42,508 nt of DNA from Immundisolibacterales bacterium (GCA_026712715.1 JAPOPW010000049.1:1-42508), one strand, 5' to 3'; shown: positions 18,523 to 28,677, counted from the first letter of the stretch. The notes: generated from the sequence alone by a model not told the origin. Translations and numbers: made by a program.

Positions 18523-19623
18523 ATGAACCAGTCAACCACCAACATCGACTCGCATCCGGTGCGGGCAACCGTCCCTAGGTTCCCGGGTTTCGAGTCGGGC
18601 ACAGTCAAGGTTGCCGGCGGAGCGAGGCGCTGGGTAACTGTGGTGGGCTTGGCAATCCTCGCGGCGCTCGGAAGCCGTGGGGCGATTGCCCAAGACGAGG
18701 TGGTTCCGGACGCGGACATGAACCTGTCGCGACCCGAGCTTCGCTGGTGCCTCTTCGAGAGAATTCGGATCGAGGGCGAGAGCGACAAACTGAATCAGTA
18801 CGAGCAGTGGGAGGTGGACAGGTTCAACGGTACCGTCCACGCGCTCAACGAGCACTGCCAGAACAGACGGTATCGGGAAAGGGACCACCGAACGATAACG
18901 GCCGAACTCACTCCCGGAAAGCGCCGAGCACTTGAGCAAGCAGGCGCTGCCCGCCTCATTTCGGCCAGGGCTGACCGGGAAGGTCGTCGCGTGTACGTGA
19001 AGGATCGGGCCGCCGTCGTCCGAACGGCGCCGGGCGAGGCGGCGGCTGAACTCAGGCGGGTCCCGCGATGGGGAGAACTCATAGCTACGGGGAGGACTCG
19101 AGGCCGTTGGTACGAGGTGGAGTGGAACGAGCCGTCGCTCGATACCGCGCTGCGTTTCGGATGGGTACTTGGAGGTCTGCTCGAACGCGGATCCGGAAGG
19201 AAGGCCCGGTTCGAGTACTGCGAGACGCACGCGGGGCGCCGCGCCCAGCACAATGAAGTCGTGAGGGGCAGGACGGAAAACACCGGAGCGAGAACTCTCA
19301 GCGTTCAGAACGGAACGGGAAAGGACGCCTACATCAAGCTCGTCGACGAAAGGGGCAAGGCCAGCATCACGTTTCTTGCCGCCGAAGGGCGGGCGGCGAA
19401 AGTGACCGGTATCCCACGCGGCTCGTACAAGCTTGTCTTCGCTACCGGAACACGGTTCAGCAGGGGCTGCGACTCTTTCTCCGAACCGGCGTCGGCGAGT
19501 CGGTTCGCACAGCGCCTGACGTTCGGTTCGGATGGAGCAGGATGGGAGGTTACGCTCCACAGCGTAACGGACGGGAACGCGCAGAGGCTGGGAATGAACT
19601 ACGACGACTTCGACAGGCTCTAA
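18523..19623 (+). CDS. Exported or membrane-anchored protein with an SH3-like domain
   Basis: A 366-residue protein. After a 35-residue leader comes a hydrophobic segment (VTVVGLAILAALG, about 38-50) ending in AIAQDE, a signal peptide or anchor. Residues about 66-130 are a charged helical region with two Cys. Residues 160-235 look like an SH3_3-type fold (VYVKDRAAVVRTAPGEAA, then RWYEVEW and GWVLGGLL). The end (about 260-345) resembles a small beta domain found at the C-terminus of several bacterial envelope proteins (DAYIKLVD; ITFLAAEGR; GIPRGSYKLVFATG). The true start may be a later codon near the hydrophobic stretch. Function unknown; likely in the periplasm. Confidence 0.72.
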   Translation: MNQSTTNIDSHPVRATVPRFPGFESGTVKVAGGARRWVTVVGLAILAALGSRGAIAQDEVVPDADMNLSRPELRWCLFERIRIEGESDKLNQYEQWEVDRFNGTVHALNEHCQNRRYRERDHRTITAELTPGKRRALEQAGAARLISARADREGRRVYVKDRAAVVRTAPGEAAAELRRVPRWGELIATGRTRGRWYEVEWNEPSLDTALRFGWVLGGLLERGSGRKARFEYCETHAGRRAQHNEVVRGRTENTGARTLSVQNGTGKDAYIKLVDERGKASITFLAAEGRAAKVTGIPRGSYKLVFATGTRFSRGCDSFSEPASASRFAQRLTFGSDGAGWEVTLHSVTDGNAQRLGMNYDDFDRL

Positions 19624-19718
19624 ATGTCCCCCGTGAGTTGTCACTTGAAAAGTTGGGCTCTACGCCGTCGGTTGCGGGCACACGGCCGATCCCGAGCACT
19701 TCGACTCTCGTCGTGAGC

Positions 19719-20477
19719 ATGAAGACCACCACGGCGTTCGCCATTGCCCTTGCCTTCGCACAGACCGTCGCGGCAGCACCCTTCACCGTACGGGTGGGAG
19801 AGGTCAGCCTCGCATTCGATCCAGGTTCAGACTATTGCGCGCTGGATGAGTCCGCCCACGAGGCCGACCGACTCGTGATCAACCAGCAACGTCACGCGAA
19901 CCGGAACAGCAACGAAGTCCTTGCGATATTCGTGCCCTGCACCAGACTTGAGCCGTTCCGCGAAGGCGTGCCCATGACGCGCTACGGGATCCTTCTCTCG
20001 ACATACGTCGAAGGACGAATCCAGCCGATCGCTGGTATGGAACGCGCCCGATTCCTGGAGATCATGAATGGGCGGTGGCAACGCGATCCAAGTCTGGACA
20101 TAGACGATGCAAACAGACGGATCAGAGAAGCCGACGACGCCATCGACACCTTGAAGCTCAACGAAAGAGCCGAGAAAAAGCTCTCCGAACCACGCCAGCT
20201 TGGAGTTCTTCGCAAGGACGGTGCCGCGCTCTACATTGGCATGGTCCTTCCCGTCACAACCGGCGACACGACCTACACCGTCGCCGCGGTGATGGCACCC
20301 ACCCTTGTCCGCGGGTACCACCTCCAATACACCCTTTACAAGAATGGGGACGAGGCCACAGCGGACGCGCTAGTTCAAAGTCTCCAACCGATCATGCACG
20401 CACTCATCGCGCGCAATGACCCCGACGACACGCCTTTGGGAGATGCGAACACCATGATGGACAAGGTGCTCAACTGA
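19719..20477 (+). CDS. Exported hypothetical protein, 3' end formed by the IS3 element
   Basis: A 252-residue protein with a clear signal peptide (MKTTTAFAIALAFAQTVAAA), followed by a soluble domain with two Cys and an acidic tail. I do not recognise a family. A GTG two codons upstream is an alternative start. The stop TGA at 20475-20477 is also the first three bases of the left inverted repeat of the IS3 element, so the original C-terminus has probably been cut and replaced by an abrupt stop. It is same-strand with the SH3-like exported protein 95 bp upstream, and both probably act in the periplasm. Confidence 0.7.
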   Translation: MKTTTAFAIALAFAQTVAAAPFTVRVGEVSLAFDPGSDYCALDESAHEADRLVINQQRHANRNSNEVLAIFVPCTRLEPFREGVPMTRYGILLSTYVEGRIQPIAGMERARFLEIMNGRWQRDPSLDIDDANRRIREADDAIDTLKLNERAEKKLSEPRQLGVLRKDGAALYIGMVLPVTTGDTTYTVAAVMAPTLVRGYHLQYTLYKNGDEATADALVQSLQPIMHALIARNDPDDTPLGDANTMMDKVLN

Positions 20478-20501
20478 ACCGCGCCGGGAATTCCGGAGAC
20501 T
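20475..20501 (+). repeat. Left terminal inverted repeat of the IS3 element
   Basis: Begins TGAACCGCGCCGGGAATTCC and pairs with the right repeat. Its first three bases serve as the stop codon of the exported-protein gene. Confidence 0.85.
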
Positions 20502-20686
20502 GTTTTGTGTGAGTCACGCGGCCAGCGCCGTGTGCTCGGTTTGGCGATAGTACGCCGCTTCGGCCTCGGCCGGAGGTTGGTCTCCGATCGGCTCGAGGAT
20601 CCGGCGGTTGTTGAACCAATCGACCCACTCGAGGGTTGCGAACTCCACCGCTTCGAGGCCCTGCCACGGGCCGCGGGGTCGAATCA

Positions 20687-21819
<1,133 letters not shown>

Positions 21820-21880
21820 GATGTCCGCGAGCCACAAGGCGTTTGGGCGCGGGGCCTGGAACTCCCGGTTGACCCGGTCC

Positions 21881-22594
21881 TCAGGGCACGCGAGCGTCGC
21901 CACGCGCGTCGTCGTTTTCACCCCCGAGCCCCGCACCACGCCGCGAAGACCAAGCTCGCGCATCAACCGCGCGACCGTGCAACGGGCCACCACGACGCCC
22001 TCGCGGCGAAGCTGGCACCACACCTTGCGAACCCCGTACACCCGGTAGTTCTCCTCCCACACCCGAGCGATGTGCTCGCGCAGTTGCGCGTCGCGATGGG
22101 CACGCGCCGGCAGCCGGCTGCGGTCCGCTTCCCGGGCCTTGCTCTTGTAGTACGTCGACGGGGCGATCGGCAGTTCCCTGCAGATCGGCTCGACCCCGTA
22201 CTGGCCGCGGTGCGCGTCGATGAACCTCGTCATCTCTTGGGTCGGCGGTCGAGCTCCGTCCCGTTGCCCGGCAGGTGATTGCTGTGCAATCACCGAGAGG
22301 AGGGGCAAAATACGCTGACGCCTTGCGCAGGATCTCGTTCGCCCGGCGAAGCTCCAGGTTCTCCCTCTCCAACGCCTTGAGCCGCTCACGCTCCTCGCTC
22401 GTCAGCCCGGGCCGAACCCCCGCATCGCGCTCGGCCCGACGGACCCACTTGCACAGCGTCTCGGCCGAACAGCCCACCTTCGACGCCACCGAAACGATGG
22501 CTGCCCATTGCGTTTTGTGCCCGCCCTGGGGGTCCAGGACCAACCGCACTGCCCGTTCCCGAAGCTCCGGGGAGTATCTGTTCGAATGCTTCAT
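21881..22594 (-). CDS. IS3-family transposase OrfA
   Basis: The recognisable part is the first 97 or so residues (22594 to about 22304). It starts MKHSNRYSPELRERAVRLVL, has a helix-turn-helix around 33-52 (VGCSAETLCKWVRR), then a leucine-zipper-like coiled coil (LKALERENLELRRANEILR) ending RKASAYFA. This is the DNA-binding subunit that fuses to OrfB by frameshift. A run of T's (TATTTTGCCCC on the coding strand, near 22304) is a plausible slippage site. The frame then stays open to 21881 by chance while overlapping OrfB; the normal short OrfA stop is not seen. ATG 22594 is close behind the right inverted repeat. Confidence 0.88.
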   Translation of the reverse strand: MKHSNRYSPELRERAVRLVLDPQGGHKTQWAAIVSVASKVGCSAETLCKWVRRAERDAGVRPGLTSEERERLKALERENLELRRANEILRKASAYFAPPLGDCTAITCRATGRSSTADPRDDEVHRRAPRPVRGRADLQGTADRPVDVLQEQGPGSGPQPAAGACPSRRATARAHRSGVGGELPGVRGSQGVVPASPRGRRGGPLHGRAVDARAWSSRRGAGLGGENDDARGDARVP

Positions 22595-22617
22595 GGCTCC
22601 AGTCTCTCAAGGTTTGG

Positions 22618-22644
22618 AGCCTCCGGGAAACCCGGTACGGTTCA
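22618..22644 (-). repeat. Right terminal inverted repeat of the IS3 element
   Basis: Read on the minus strand it begins TGAACCGTACCGGGTTTCCC and matches the left end at 21 of 27 positions. It precedes the orfA start by about 25 bases. Confidence 0.85.
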
Positions 22645-22758
22645 TTTTCGGGCAAGCCCCTACCCGTGGAGTGGCCCGCCCTGGCCGGAAGGGTGATGTT
22701 CGGAAGCCGCGAGCTGCAGATCGTGATCCGGCCCCCCGCGCCACGGGCGAGTACGGTC

Positions 22759-23115
22759 TCACCTCGCGAGCACGGTCTCCCCCTGGACCCGCCCGCGTCG
22801 GCGCGCGCGACGGCATCCCGAGCCGGGGCACGAGGGCATGGCGAGGGGGCGTCGGCCGGATGCACGGGACCGTCGGTCGGCGCGAGCAAGGGCCGGCGGG
22901 GCCTCCGGACGGGAGCCCGGGTCGATGTTGTGCCACCCGCCATCAATCCGTATCCTTTGCGCCCACGTTCTGGAGAGCTTGTCCGTCTTGGTCGGCAGCA
23001 TGAACCGCGAGAGCCCGGTTGCGCCGTGTCCGTAGCCGTATCGGCTGGCCATGGCGGCGGTCTGCGCGTACTTCACCGTGCGCCGTGTCGAATTCGTCCA
23101 CCGCCGGTCTGCCAT
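22759..23115 (-). pseudogene. Tyrosine recombinase (phage-type integrase) N-terminal remnant
   Basis: From ATG 23115 the translation MADRRWTNSTRRTVKY, then GYGHGATGLSRFMLPTKTDK, WAQRIRIDGG and NIDPGSRPE, follows the arm-type DNA-binding domain (DUF4102-like) at the start of P4-type integrases, in which a similar order of motifs (T-D-x-x-V-x-x-x-K; Y-x-D-G-x-G-L; R-x-x-x-G; x-L-G-x-x-P) is usual. The likeness fades after about residue 85, and the frame stops at 22759 without any core-binding or catalytic Arg/His/Tyr domain. The missing part is likely lost by a deletion ending at the nearby IS3 element. It lies at the end of the island away from tRNA-Asp. Confidence 0.6.
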
Positions 23116-23322
23116 TCTTGCTACGATCCGGGGTCTCGAAGAAGTGGACGACATCATACGGACCCCTTCGCGTTCGACCGCGACGCGAGCGATCCACAAG
23201 ACGTTGAAATCGAAGAATCCGAAGAAATTTTCCGGTGCATCATGAATCCATTTAGAGGCGGTCGTTCACGCCGCCGGCCTCCCGTTTCCCGCGTTCTGAT
23301 TTTTCGCAGTTCCTGACGTCGC
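23116..23322. other. Island right border and ppiD upstream region
   Basis: About 200 bp without a gene. It contains an AT-richer patch (23200-23250, GTTGAAATCGAAGAATCCG and following) that could carry the ppiD promoter. I see no copy of the tRNA-Asp 3' end, so no attR is assigned. Confidence 0.35.
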
Positions 23323-25230
23323 ATGCTCCAGGGAATCCGCGACCGCGCGCATGGTTACATCGCGTGGATTATCGTCATCCTCATCTCCATTCCCTTCGCG
23401 CTCTGGGGAGTGCAGGAGTACCTCGGTCCCGATCCGAACATCGCCGTGGCGGAGGTCGACGGCGAGGAGATCTCCCTCGTCGAGTACCAGTTGGCGCTGC
23501 AGACGGTACGGACGTCGCTCGGTCGCCAGTTTCCCGGGCAGGACATCGCGCGCCTGTTGGGCGAAGCGTTCGTCCGCAATCGGGCGATGGACGGCCTGGT
23601 CCGGGAGCGGCTGATTGCGGGGGCCTCCTCGGAGGCGGGTTTCGTCGTTTCGGACGAGCAGCTCGCCGGCGCGATCCGGTCCGTTCCCGCATTCCAGCGC
23701 GACGGCGAGTTCTCTTCCGAGGAGTACGAGTTCGCGCTGCGGCGCAGCGGAACCAGCCCGGGCCGCTTCGAGGAGAACACCCGCCGTCGGCTGCTCGAGG
23801 CGCAGTGGCGCGACGCCCTCGTGTTGTCCTCGGTTGCGTCGGAGGAGCGGGCCCGGCGCCTCTCGGCCCTCGACGGGCAGTCCCGGGCCTACTCCCGGCT
23901 CGCGGTGCCGGCACAGCGTTTCGCCGGGGCCGAAGTCGAAGAGGAGGCGATCACGGCACGTTACGAGGAGAACAAGGCCTCGTACATGTCGCCCGAGGAG
24001 CTTCGGCTCCGGTACGTGGTGCTTGCGCGCGAGAGTCTGGCGGACGAGATCGAGGTCCCTCCCGGGACTGTCGAAGCCCGCTACGAAGCCCGCAAGGCGG
24101 GCTTCACGGTGGCCGAGCAGCGCCGCGTGCGCCACATCCTGGTCGCGGACGCGGAGAATACCGACGAGGCGGTCGCGCGCGCGGAGGCGATTCGCTCCCG
24201 CATCGTGGGCGGAGAGCCCTTCGAGGAGGTCGCCCGGGAAGCATCGGATGATCCGGCCTCGGGTCAGCAGGGGGGCGATCTCGGTTTCGCGGGACGCGGC
24301 ATCTGGACGCCTCCCTTCGAGGCGGCCGCGTTCACGCTCGGGGTCGGCGAGCTCAGCGAACCGGTACGCTCCGATTTTGGCGTTCACCTCATCCGCGTCG
24401 ACGACATTCGGGAAAGCCGCACCCGCTCCTTCGACGAGGTGAAGCAGGAGCTGGAGCAGGAGTATCGCGACGAACAGGCCGAGCAGATCTACTTCGAGCA
24501 GGTGGAGCGGCTTTCCAACCTCGTCTTCGAGCAGCCGGACAACCTGGACGATCCGGCCGAGCTCCTCGGGCTGACCGTCGAGGAGAGCGCGTATGTCTCC
24601 CGGCGCGGCGAGCCCGGCCATGACGTTCTCGGTGAGCCGGCGGTCATCGCGGCCGCGTTCGATGAGGAGGTGATTGCCGGCAACAACAGCGAACCGGTGG
24701 AAATCTCGGACTATCGCACCGTGGTGGTGCGGGTGGAGGAACGGCGCGCGCCGCGTCAGCTCGGCCTCGACGAAGTGCGGTCCGAGATCGTGGCGTCGCT
24801 GCAGACGGAACGGGCTCGCGACGACACGCGCGCCCTTGGCGTGGAGCTGCTGGGCCGCCTTCGCGCCGGGGAAGATCGCGATTCGGTCGCCGGAGACCTC
24901 GCCTGGAGCGCGGAACGGACGGTCGGGCGTCGGAACACCGATTTCGGACGGGCCGAGAGCGGGGTGCTGTTCAGCATGCCGCACCCGGTAGCGGGGGAGA
25001 CCGTGTTCGACGGGGTCGCGCTCTCGAACGGCGACTTCGTGGTGCTCGCGCTGGAGAGGGTGATCGAGGAGGACGGGGAGGTCGAGGAATTCGACGAGTT
25101 CCGCCGCGGGCTCTCGCAGCGGATCGGGCTCGATCTCCAGGAATCGTTCGTCGCCGGGCTCAAGGAGAGGGCAGAGATCCGGATCCACGAAGACCGCATC
25201 GCGGCCGACGACGACCCCTACGGGCGCTGA
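23323..25230 (+). CDS. ppiD: Periplasmic folding chaperone PpiD (SurA_N and PPIC domains)
   Basis: A 635-residue inner-membrane-anchored chaperone facing the periplasm, close in length to E. coli PpiD. A short cytoplasmic start (MLQGIRDRAHG) leads into one transmembrane helix (about 12-29, IAWIIVILISIPFALWG), then a SurA_N-like domain (VDGEEISLVEYQ onward), and a parvulin domain at about 265-362 (VRHILVAD; GGDLGFAGRGIWTPPFEAAAF; FGVHLIRVDD). The C-terminal third is helical. ppiD normally follows lon-hupB and precedes fabI in gammaproteobacteria; here the island and two tRNAs separate it from lon. Confidence 0.92.
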   Translation: MLQGIRDRAHGYIAWIIVILISIPFALWGVQEYLGPDPNIAVAEVDGEEISLVEYQLALQTVRTSLGRQFPGQDIARLLGEAFVRNRAMDGLVRERLIAGASSEAGFVVSDEQLAGAIRSVPAFQRDGEFSSEEYEFALRRSGTSPGRFEENTRRRLLEAQWRDALVLSSVASEERARRLSALDGQSRAYSRLAVPAQRFAGAEVEEEAITARYEENKASYMSPEELRLRYVVLARESLADEIEVPPGTVEARYEARKAGFTVAEQRRVRHILVADAENTDEAVARAEAIRSRIVGGEPFEEVAREASDDPASGQQGGDLGFAGRGIWTPPFEAAAFTLGVGELSEPVRSDFGVHLIRVDDIRESRTRSFDEVKQELEQEYRDEQAEQIYFEQVERLSNLVFEQPDNLDDPAELLGLTVEESAYVSRRGEPGHDVLGEPAVIAAAFDEEVIAGNNSEPVEISDYRTVVVRVEERRAPRQLGLDEVRSEIVASLQTERARDDTRALGVELLGRLRAGEDRDSVAGDLAWSAERTVGRRNTDFGRAESGVLFSMPHPVAGETVFDGVALSNGDFVVLALERVIEEDGEVEEFDEFRRGLSQRIGLDLQESFVAGLKERAEIRIHEDRIAADDDPYGR

Positions 25231-25277
25231 GCCTGGCGCCTTGCGCCGGCGGACCGGGGTCTCGCCAGCTTCGCCAA

Positions 25278-25850
25278 TCAGCAGATCGCGTGCATCCGGC
25301 TTCCGGAACGGAAGCGTGAGCGCAGGAATTTCATCTGGTCGGCGAGGATGCGCCGGTTGGACAGCACCAGGTACTCCGCCCGGTTGGGCTCGAAGGGCAC
25401 GGCGAGGAGCGGCATGCCGGCTTCGTCCGGTGTGCGTGCGCCCTTTGCGTGGTTGCACGTACGGCATGCGGTGACCACGTTCATCCAGCGGTCCCCGCCG
25501 CCTCGCGACAACGGCAGCAGGTGGTCGCGCGTCAGCATGTGGGCCGGAAAATCACCCCCGCAGTACATGCAGGTGAACGCGTCGCGCAGGAAGAGCTCGC
25601 GGTTCGAGAGCGGAGGAGTGGCGGACCGCTGGTCGCCCCGATAGCCCTTTACCGCGACGATCGAGCTCACCGTGATGTGGGACCGCCGGCCGGTGACGCG
25701 GCTGTGTCCGCCCCGGAAGGAGAATTCGGTCTCGCCGATGGACCAGGCGATACGGCCGCGCGCCCCGAGGCACACTGCTTCCTGCCAGCCGATCCACCGC
25801 ATCGGCTGACCGGTCACCTCCAGACGAAGAATCGGCGGAATTCCGTTCAC
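25278..25850 (-). CDS. HNH endonuclease family protein
   Basis: A 190-residue protein with a DUF-like N-terminal half (ILRLEVTGQPMRWIGWQEAV; GHSRVTGRRSHI) and a C-terminal HNH domain: MYCGGDF (C94 region), TRDHLLPLSRGG (D109-H110), NVVTACRTCNHAKG (zinc Cys, N and H). GTG 25850 is chosen because homologues of this common chromosomal family start just before the LRLDITGQP-like motif; the frame stays open to 26168. This housekeeping-type HNH family is widely single-copy and of unknown role. It faces ppiD convergently, 47 bp away. Confidence 0.85.
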   Translation of the reverse strand: MNGIPPILRLEVTGQPMRWIGWQEAVCLGARGRIAWSIGETEFSFRGGHSRVTGRRSHITVSSIVAVKGYRGDQRSATPPLSNRELFLRDAFTCMYCGGDFPAHMLTRDHLLPLSRGGGDRWMNVVTACRTCNHAKGARTPDEAGMPLLAVPFEPNRAEYLVLSNRRILADQMKFLRSRFRSGSRMHAIC

Positions 25851-25931
25851 ACGCTCGGTTCGACAGCAGGGGTCTCGTCCATTCTCCCCGATTCGGGGCC
25901 GGGTTGAAACCGTGCTGCCGCCTTCCTTCAC

Positions 25932-25970
25932 GGCCGGGTTCGAGTACACACTCCGTTTGAACCCCCGGCC
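25932..25970 (-). terminator. Possible terminator hairpin downstream of fabI
   Basis: An inverted repeat, GGCCGGGTTC (25932-25941) against GAACCCCCGGCC (25959-25970) with a two-base bulge, lies in the 280-bp gap after fabI. No U-run follows on the minus strand, so the role is uncertain. I see no gene in this gap. Confidence 0.3.
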
Positions 25971-26130
25971 GGGCACTGCAGATGGCGCTGCCCGGGTCCC
26001 GGCGAGAACAGCTACGGTCTTCCGGGCGTGGCGCAGGTTCGACCGGGAACGGCGACCCGCCGATGATGTCACGACCGGGAGCGTGGGCTCGACGAATTGG
26101 AGAGCTCTCGAGCGAAACGGTCTGCTCGAC

Positions 26131-26913
26131 TCAGAGAGGCGGGCTTCCGATGATGTTGAATCCCGCATCGACGCAGGTGACTTCGCCGGTAATCCCTGCC
26201 GCGAGATCGGAGCAAAGGAACGCCGCCGCGTTCCCGACGTCGTCGATGGACACGTTGCGCCGTAGCGGCGCGGCCTTCTGAGCGTGGTCGAGGAGCTTGC
26301 GAAATCCGGAGATCCCGGAGGCGGCCAGGGTGCGGATGGGACCGGCGGAAATCGCGTTCACCCGCACCCCGTCCGGACCGAGATTCTGCGCAAGGTAGCG
26401 CACCGTGGCTTCAAGGCTCGCCTTCGCCGGTCCCATCACGTTGTAGTTCGGAAAGACCCGTTGCGAGCCGAGGTAGGTAAGGGTCAACATGGATCCGCCG
26501 TTCGTCCGCATCAGCTCCCGCCCACCGCGCGCGAGCGCCGCGAAGCTGTATGCGCTCACGTCGTGCGCGATGCGGAACGCCTCGCGGTCGAGGCCCGACA
26601 GGAACTCTCCGTCCAGCGCTTCGCGCGGTGCAAACGCGATCGCATGCACCAGGCCGTCCAGGGCGGGCCAGGTGTCGCCGAGCCGTGCGAAGAGGTCCTC
26701 GATCTCCGCATCCTCACCGACGTCGCAGCCGATGGCAATCGGCGAATCGAGCTCGGCGGCCAGCTTTCTCACCCGGTCGCCGAGCCGCTCGTTCTGAAAG
26801 GTGAACGCGAGCTCGGCACCCTCGCGGCGCATCGCGCGCGCCACTCCCCACGCGATCGAGCGGTTGCTCGCGACTCCGGTGACGAGTATCCGCTTTCCGT
26901 CGAGCAGTGCCAT
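26131..26913 (-). CDS. fabI: Enoyl-ACP reductase (NADH)
   Basis: A 260-residue FabI of type II fatty-acid synthesis, reducing trans-2-enoyl-ACP. It opens with [21 protein letters not shown], the FabI form of the nucleotide loop. The active-site residues fall at Tyr147, Tyr157 and Lys164 ([18 protein letters not shown]), one residue off the E. coli numbering (146, 156, 163). [14 protein letters not shown] is the substrate-loop region. Its length and motifs are those of the triclosan-sensitive class. It is 12 bp downstream of the LysM transglycosylase gene on the same strand. Confidence 0.96.
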   Translation of the reverse strand: MALLDGKRILVTGVASNRSIAWGVARAMRREGAELAFTFQNERLGDRVRKLAAELDSPIAIGCDVGEDAEIEDLFARLGDTWPALDGLVHAIAFAPREALDGEFLSGLDREAFRIAHDVSAYSFAALARGGRELMRTNGGSMLTLTYLGSQRVFPNYNVMGPAKASLEATVRYLAQNLGPDGVRVNAISAGPIRTLAASGISGFRKLLDHAQKAAPLRRNVSIDDVGNAAAFLCSDLAAGITGEVTCVDAGFNIIGSPPL

Positions 26914-26925
26914 CGGGCGCCGGCG

Positions 26926-28677
26926 CTACCCCTCGCCGCGAACCCGCAGCCGCTGACCTGGACGTAGCAGGTTCGAGTCGGGGGTGAGGCGGTTCCAGTC
27001 GCGCAGCGAGTCGACGGTGGTCCGGTACAGGCGCGCGATGAGCCAGAGCGATTCGCCGGCGCTCACTACGTGGGTCTCGAACGGTGGCCGGACTTCCGCG
27101 GCCCGGTCCGAAATTCCGGGAATCACGAGCTCGCGGCCGACCCGGATGCGATGGGAGCTGAGCTGATTGGCGACCATCAGGGCCCTCACCGTCGTGCCGT
27201 GCGCCTGCGCGATCGTGCTCAGCGAGTCGCCCTTGCGGATGCGGTATCGCTCGTGCGAGACCCGTTGTGCCGGACCGATCTGCGCAAGCCGGAAATCGAG
27301 AGGGCCGTCGCGCGTCTCGGCAACCGGCGTTCGGCGGGCGCCTTCCGCCGCGACCGCGCGCGTGTCGAAACGTGACCGATCGGGTTCCTCGGCGCGGCGC
27401 GGCGAACCGGGAATCACGAGCTCGCGGCCGGCCCGGATGCGATGGGAGTCCAGCCGGTTGGCGGCCATCAGAGCCTTTACCGTGGTGCCGTGCGCTTGGG
27501 CGATCACGCTCAGCGAGTCGCCCATGCGGATGCGATAGCGCAGGTATCCGTCCTCTGAATCGGCAGCGACCCTCACCACCGCCTGTCCGAACCGATCGGC
27601 CTTCTCCGCGGGAACCAGCAGCCGGTGAGGACCGTTCGGCGCTACTATGCCGCGCCGGAAGCCCAGGTTGAGCAACGAGATCTCGGAGGCGGAGATTCCG
27701 GACTGCCGGGCGGCGACCGCCATGTCGGTCTGCGGCCCGACGGCTATCTCCGCGAAGTACGGACGCCAGGGAATGGTCGCTATGCTCACGCGGTGCAGCC
27801 GCGGCGCCGCAACGATCTCGGACAGCACCAGCCAGCGCGCCATGTGACCGCGCGTTTCCCTCGGGAGATATCGTTCGATTGCAGCATAGTCCGCCGTCTC
27901 GACCGTCAGCCCGGCCCGCCGGATTGCCTTCCGGACGTTGTTGGGGCCGCAGTTGTAGGCGGCGACGGCCAGCAACCAGTCGTCGTTCAGGTCGCTGTGG
28001 AGCGAGGTCAGGTAGTCGAGGGCGGCCGGAGTCGCGGCTACCGCGTCGTGTCTCGCGTCGTACCACCAGGACTTCGCCAGTCTGAGATCGCGCGCGGTAC
28101 CGGGGAGGATCTGCCACAGGCCGGCGGCGTTGCGGGAAGAGACGGCCGCGGCGTTGTAGCCGCTTTCCACGGCCGGGAGCAGCGCGATTTCCCCTGGAAC
28201 GCCTCGTGCGGCCAGCGTCCGGGTGACGTGGTAGAGCCAGACCTGCGCGTTGTGTCCCAGTTGGTCGAAGTACCGCTGATTGCCGTGATACCGCCGCAGC
28301 TTTCTCCGAAACTCGCGAAGCGAGCTCACCCCGGGCCCAACCGGCACCAGCTTCATCAGGTGGCGGACCTGCTCCCAGGTATCGTTCCCTCCGTCGGCGG
28401 ACGCGAGCAACCGGGGGACCTCGTCCGATGCCCGCAGTTGCGTGGCAACGACGGGGCGATCGCCTTGCCCGGGCAGCAACTCCCGCGCCGGATGGAGCGC
28501 GTGCGCTGCAACGGAACCCTCGGGCGCGAGGGTCGCCACGCCCGGGGGTTCTTGGCCGGAACGGGGGTGGGGACGGCGTTCCGCGGTCTGCTGCTCGATG
28601 CACGCCGTGGCCGACAAGGCGATCGCGACGGCGGCGCACGATATGGAAGGTGAATCCATGGAAGCAACAGCATTCAT
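26926..28677 (-). CDS. Lytic transglycosylase MltD-like with three LysM repeats
   Basis: A 583-residue envelope protein that should cleave peptidoglycan between MurNAc and GlcNAc. The N-terminus is an export signal with a possible lipobox (SATAC, Cys26). The SLT domain covers about 150-260, with catalytic Glu171 in LPAVESGYN, NAAGLWQILPGTA and VAAYNCGPNNV. Three LysM domains follow at about 392-437, 489-532 and 538-581. The first two are nearly identical even in DNA (27410-27540 and 27119-27249), showing recent duplication. The architecture matches MltD. A later start at the internal MDSPSIS is possible. Confidence 0.9.
   Translation of the reverse strand: MNAVASMDSPSISCAAVAIALSATACIEQQTAERRPHPRSGQEPPGVATLAPEGSVAAHALHPARELLPGQGDRPVVATQLRASDEVPRLLASADGGNDTWEQVRHLMKLVPVGPGVSSLREFRRKLRRYHGNQRYFDQLGHNAQVWLYHVTRTLAARGVPGEIALLPAVESGYNAAAVSSRNAAGLWQILPGTARDLRLAKSWWYDARHDAVAATPAALDYLTSLHSDLNDDWLLAVAAYNCGPNNVRKAIRRAGLTVETADYAAIERYLPRETRGHMARWLVLSEIVAAPRLHRVSIATIPWRPYFAEIAVGPQTDMAVAARQSGISASEISLLNLGFRRGIVAPNGPHRLLVPAEKADRFGQAVVRVAADSEDGYLRYRIRMGDSLSVIAQAHGTTVKALMAANRLDSHRIRAGRELVIPGSPRRAEEPDRSRFDTRAVAAEGARRTPVAETRDGPLDFRLAQIGPAQRVSHERYRIRKGDSLSTIAQAHGTTVRALMVANQLSSHRIRVGRELVIPGISDRAAEVRPPFETHVVSAGESLWLIARLYRTTVDSLRDWNRLTPDSNLLRPGQRLRVRGEG
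27119..27249 (-). repeat. LysM-encoding direct repeat, copy 2
   Basis: Aligns without gaps to 27410-27540 at an offset of 291 bases (97 codons). Both copies read GDSLS.IAQAHGTTV.ALM.AN.L.SHRI at the protein level with few changes. Confidence 0.8.
27410..27540 (-). repeat. LysM-encoding direct repeat, copy 1
   Basis: Partner of 27119-27249 within the MltD-like gene. The third LysM (toward 26926) is much more divergent. Confidence 0.8.

Noticed and set aside
22740..22790. Imperfect direct repeat GAGTACGGTCTC / GAGCACGGTCTC
   Set aside because: Only two copies; too short and too few to be a CRISPR or a functional array.
22645..23322. Search for a direct repeat of the tRNA-Asp 3' end (attR)
   Set aside because: No convincing copy of GGTTCGAGTCCCGTCC or a shorter variant was seen near the integrase remnant, so no attachment site is annotated.
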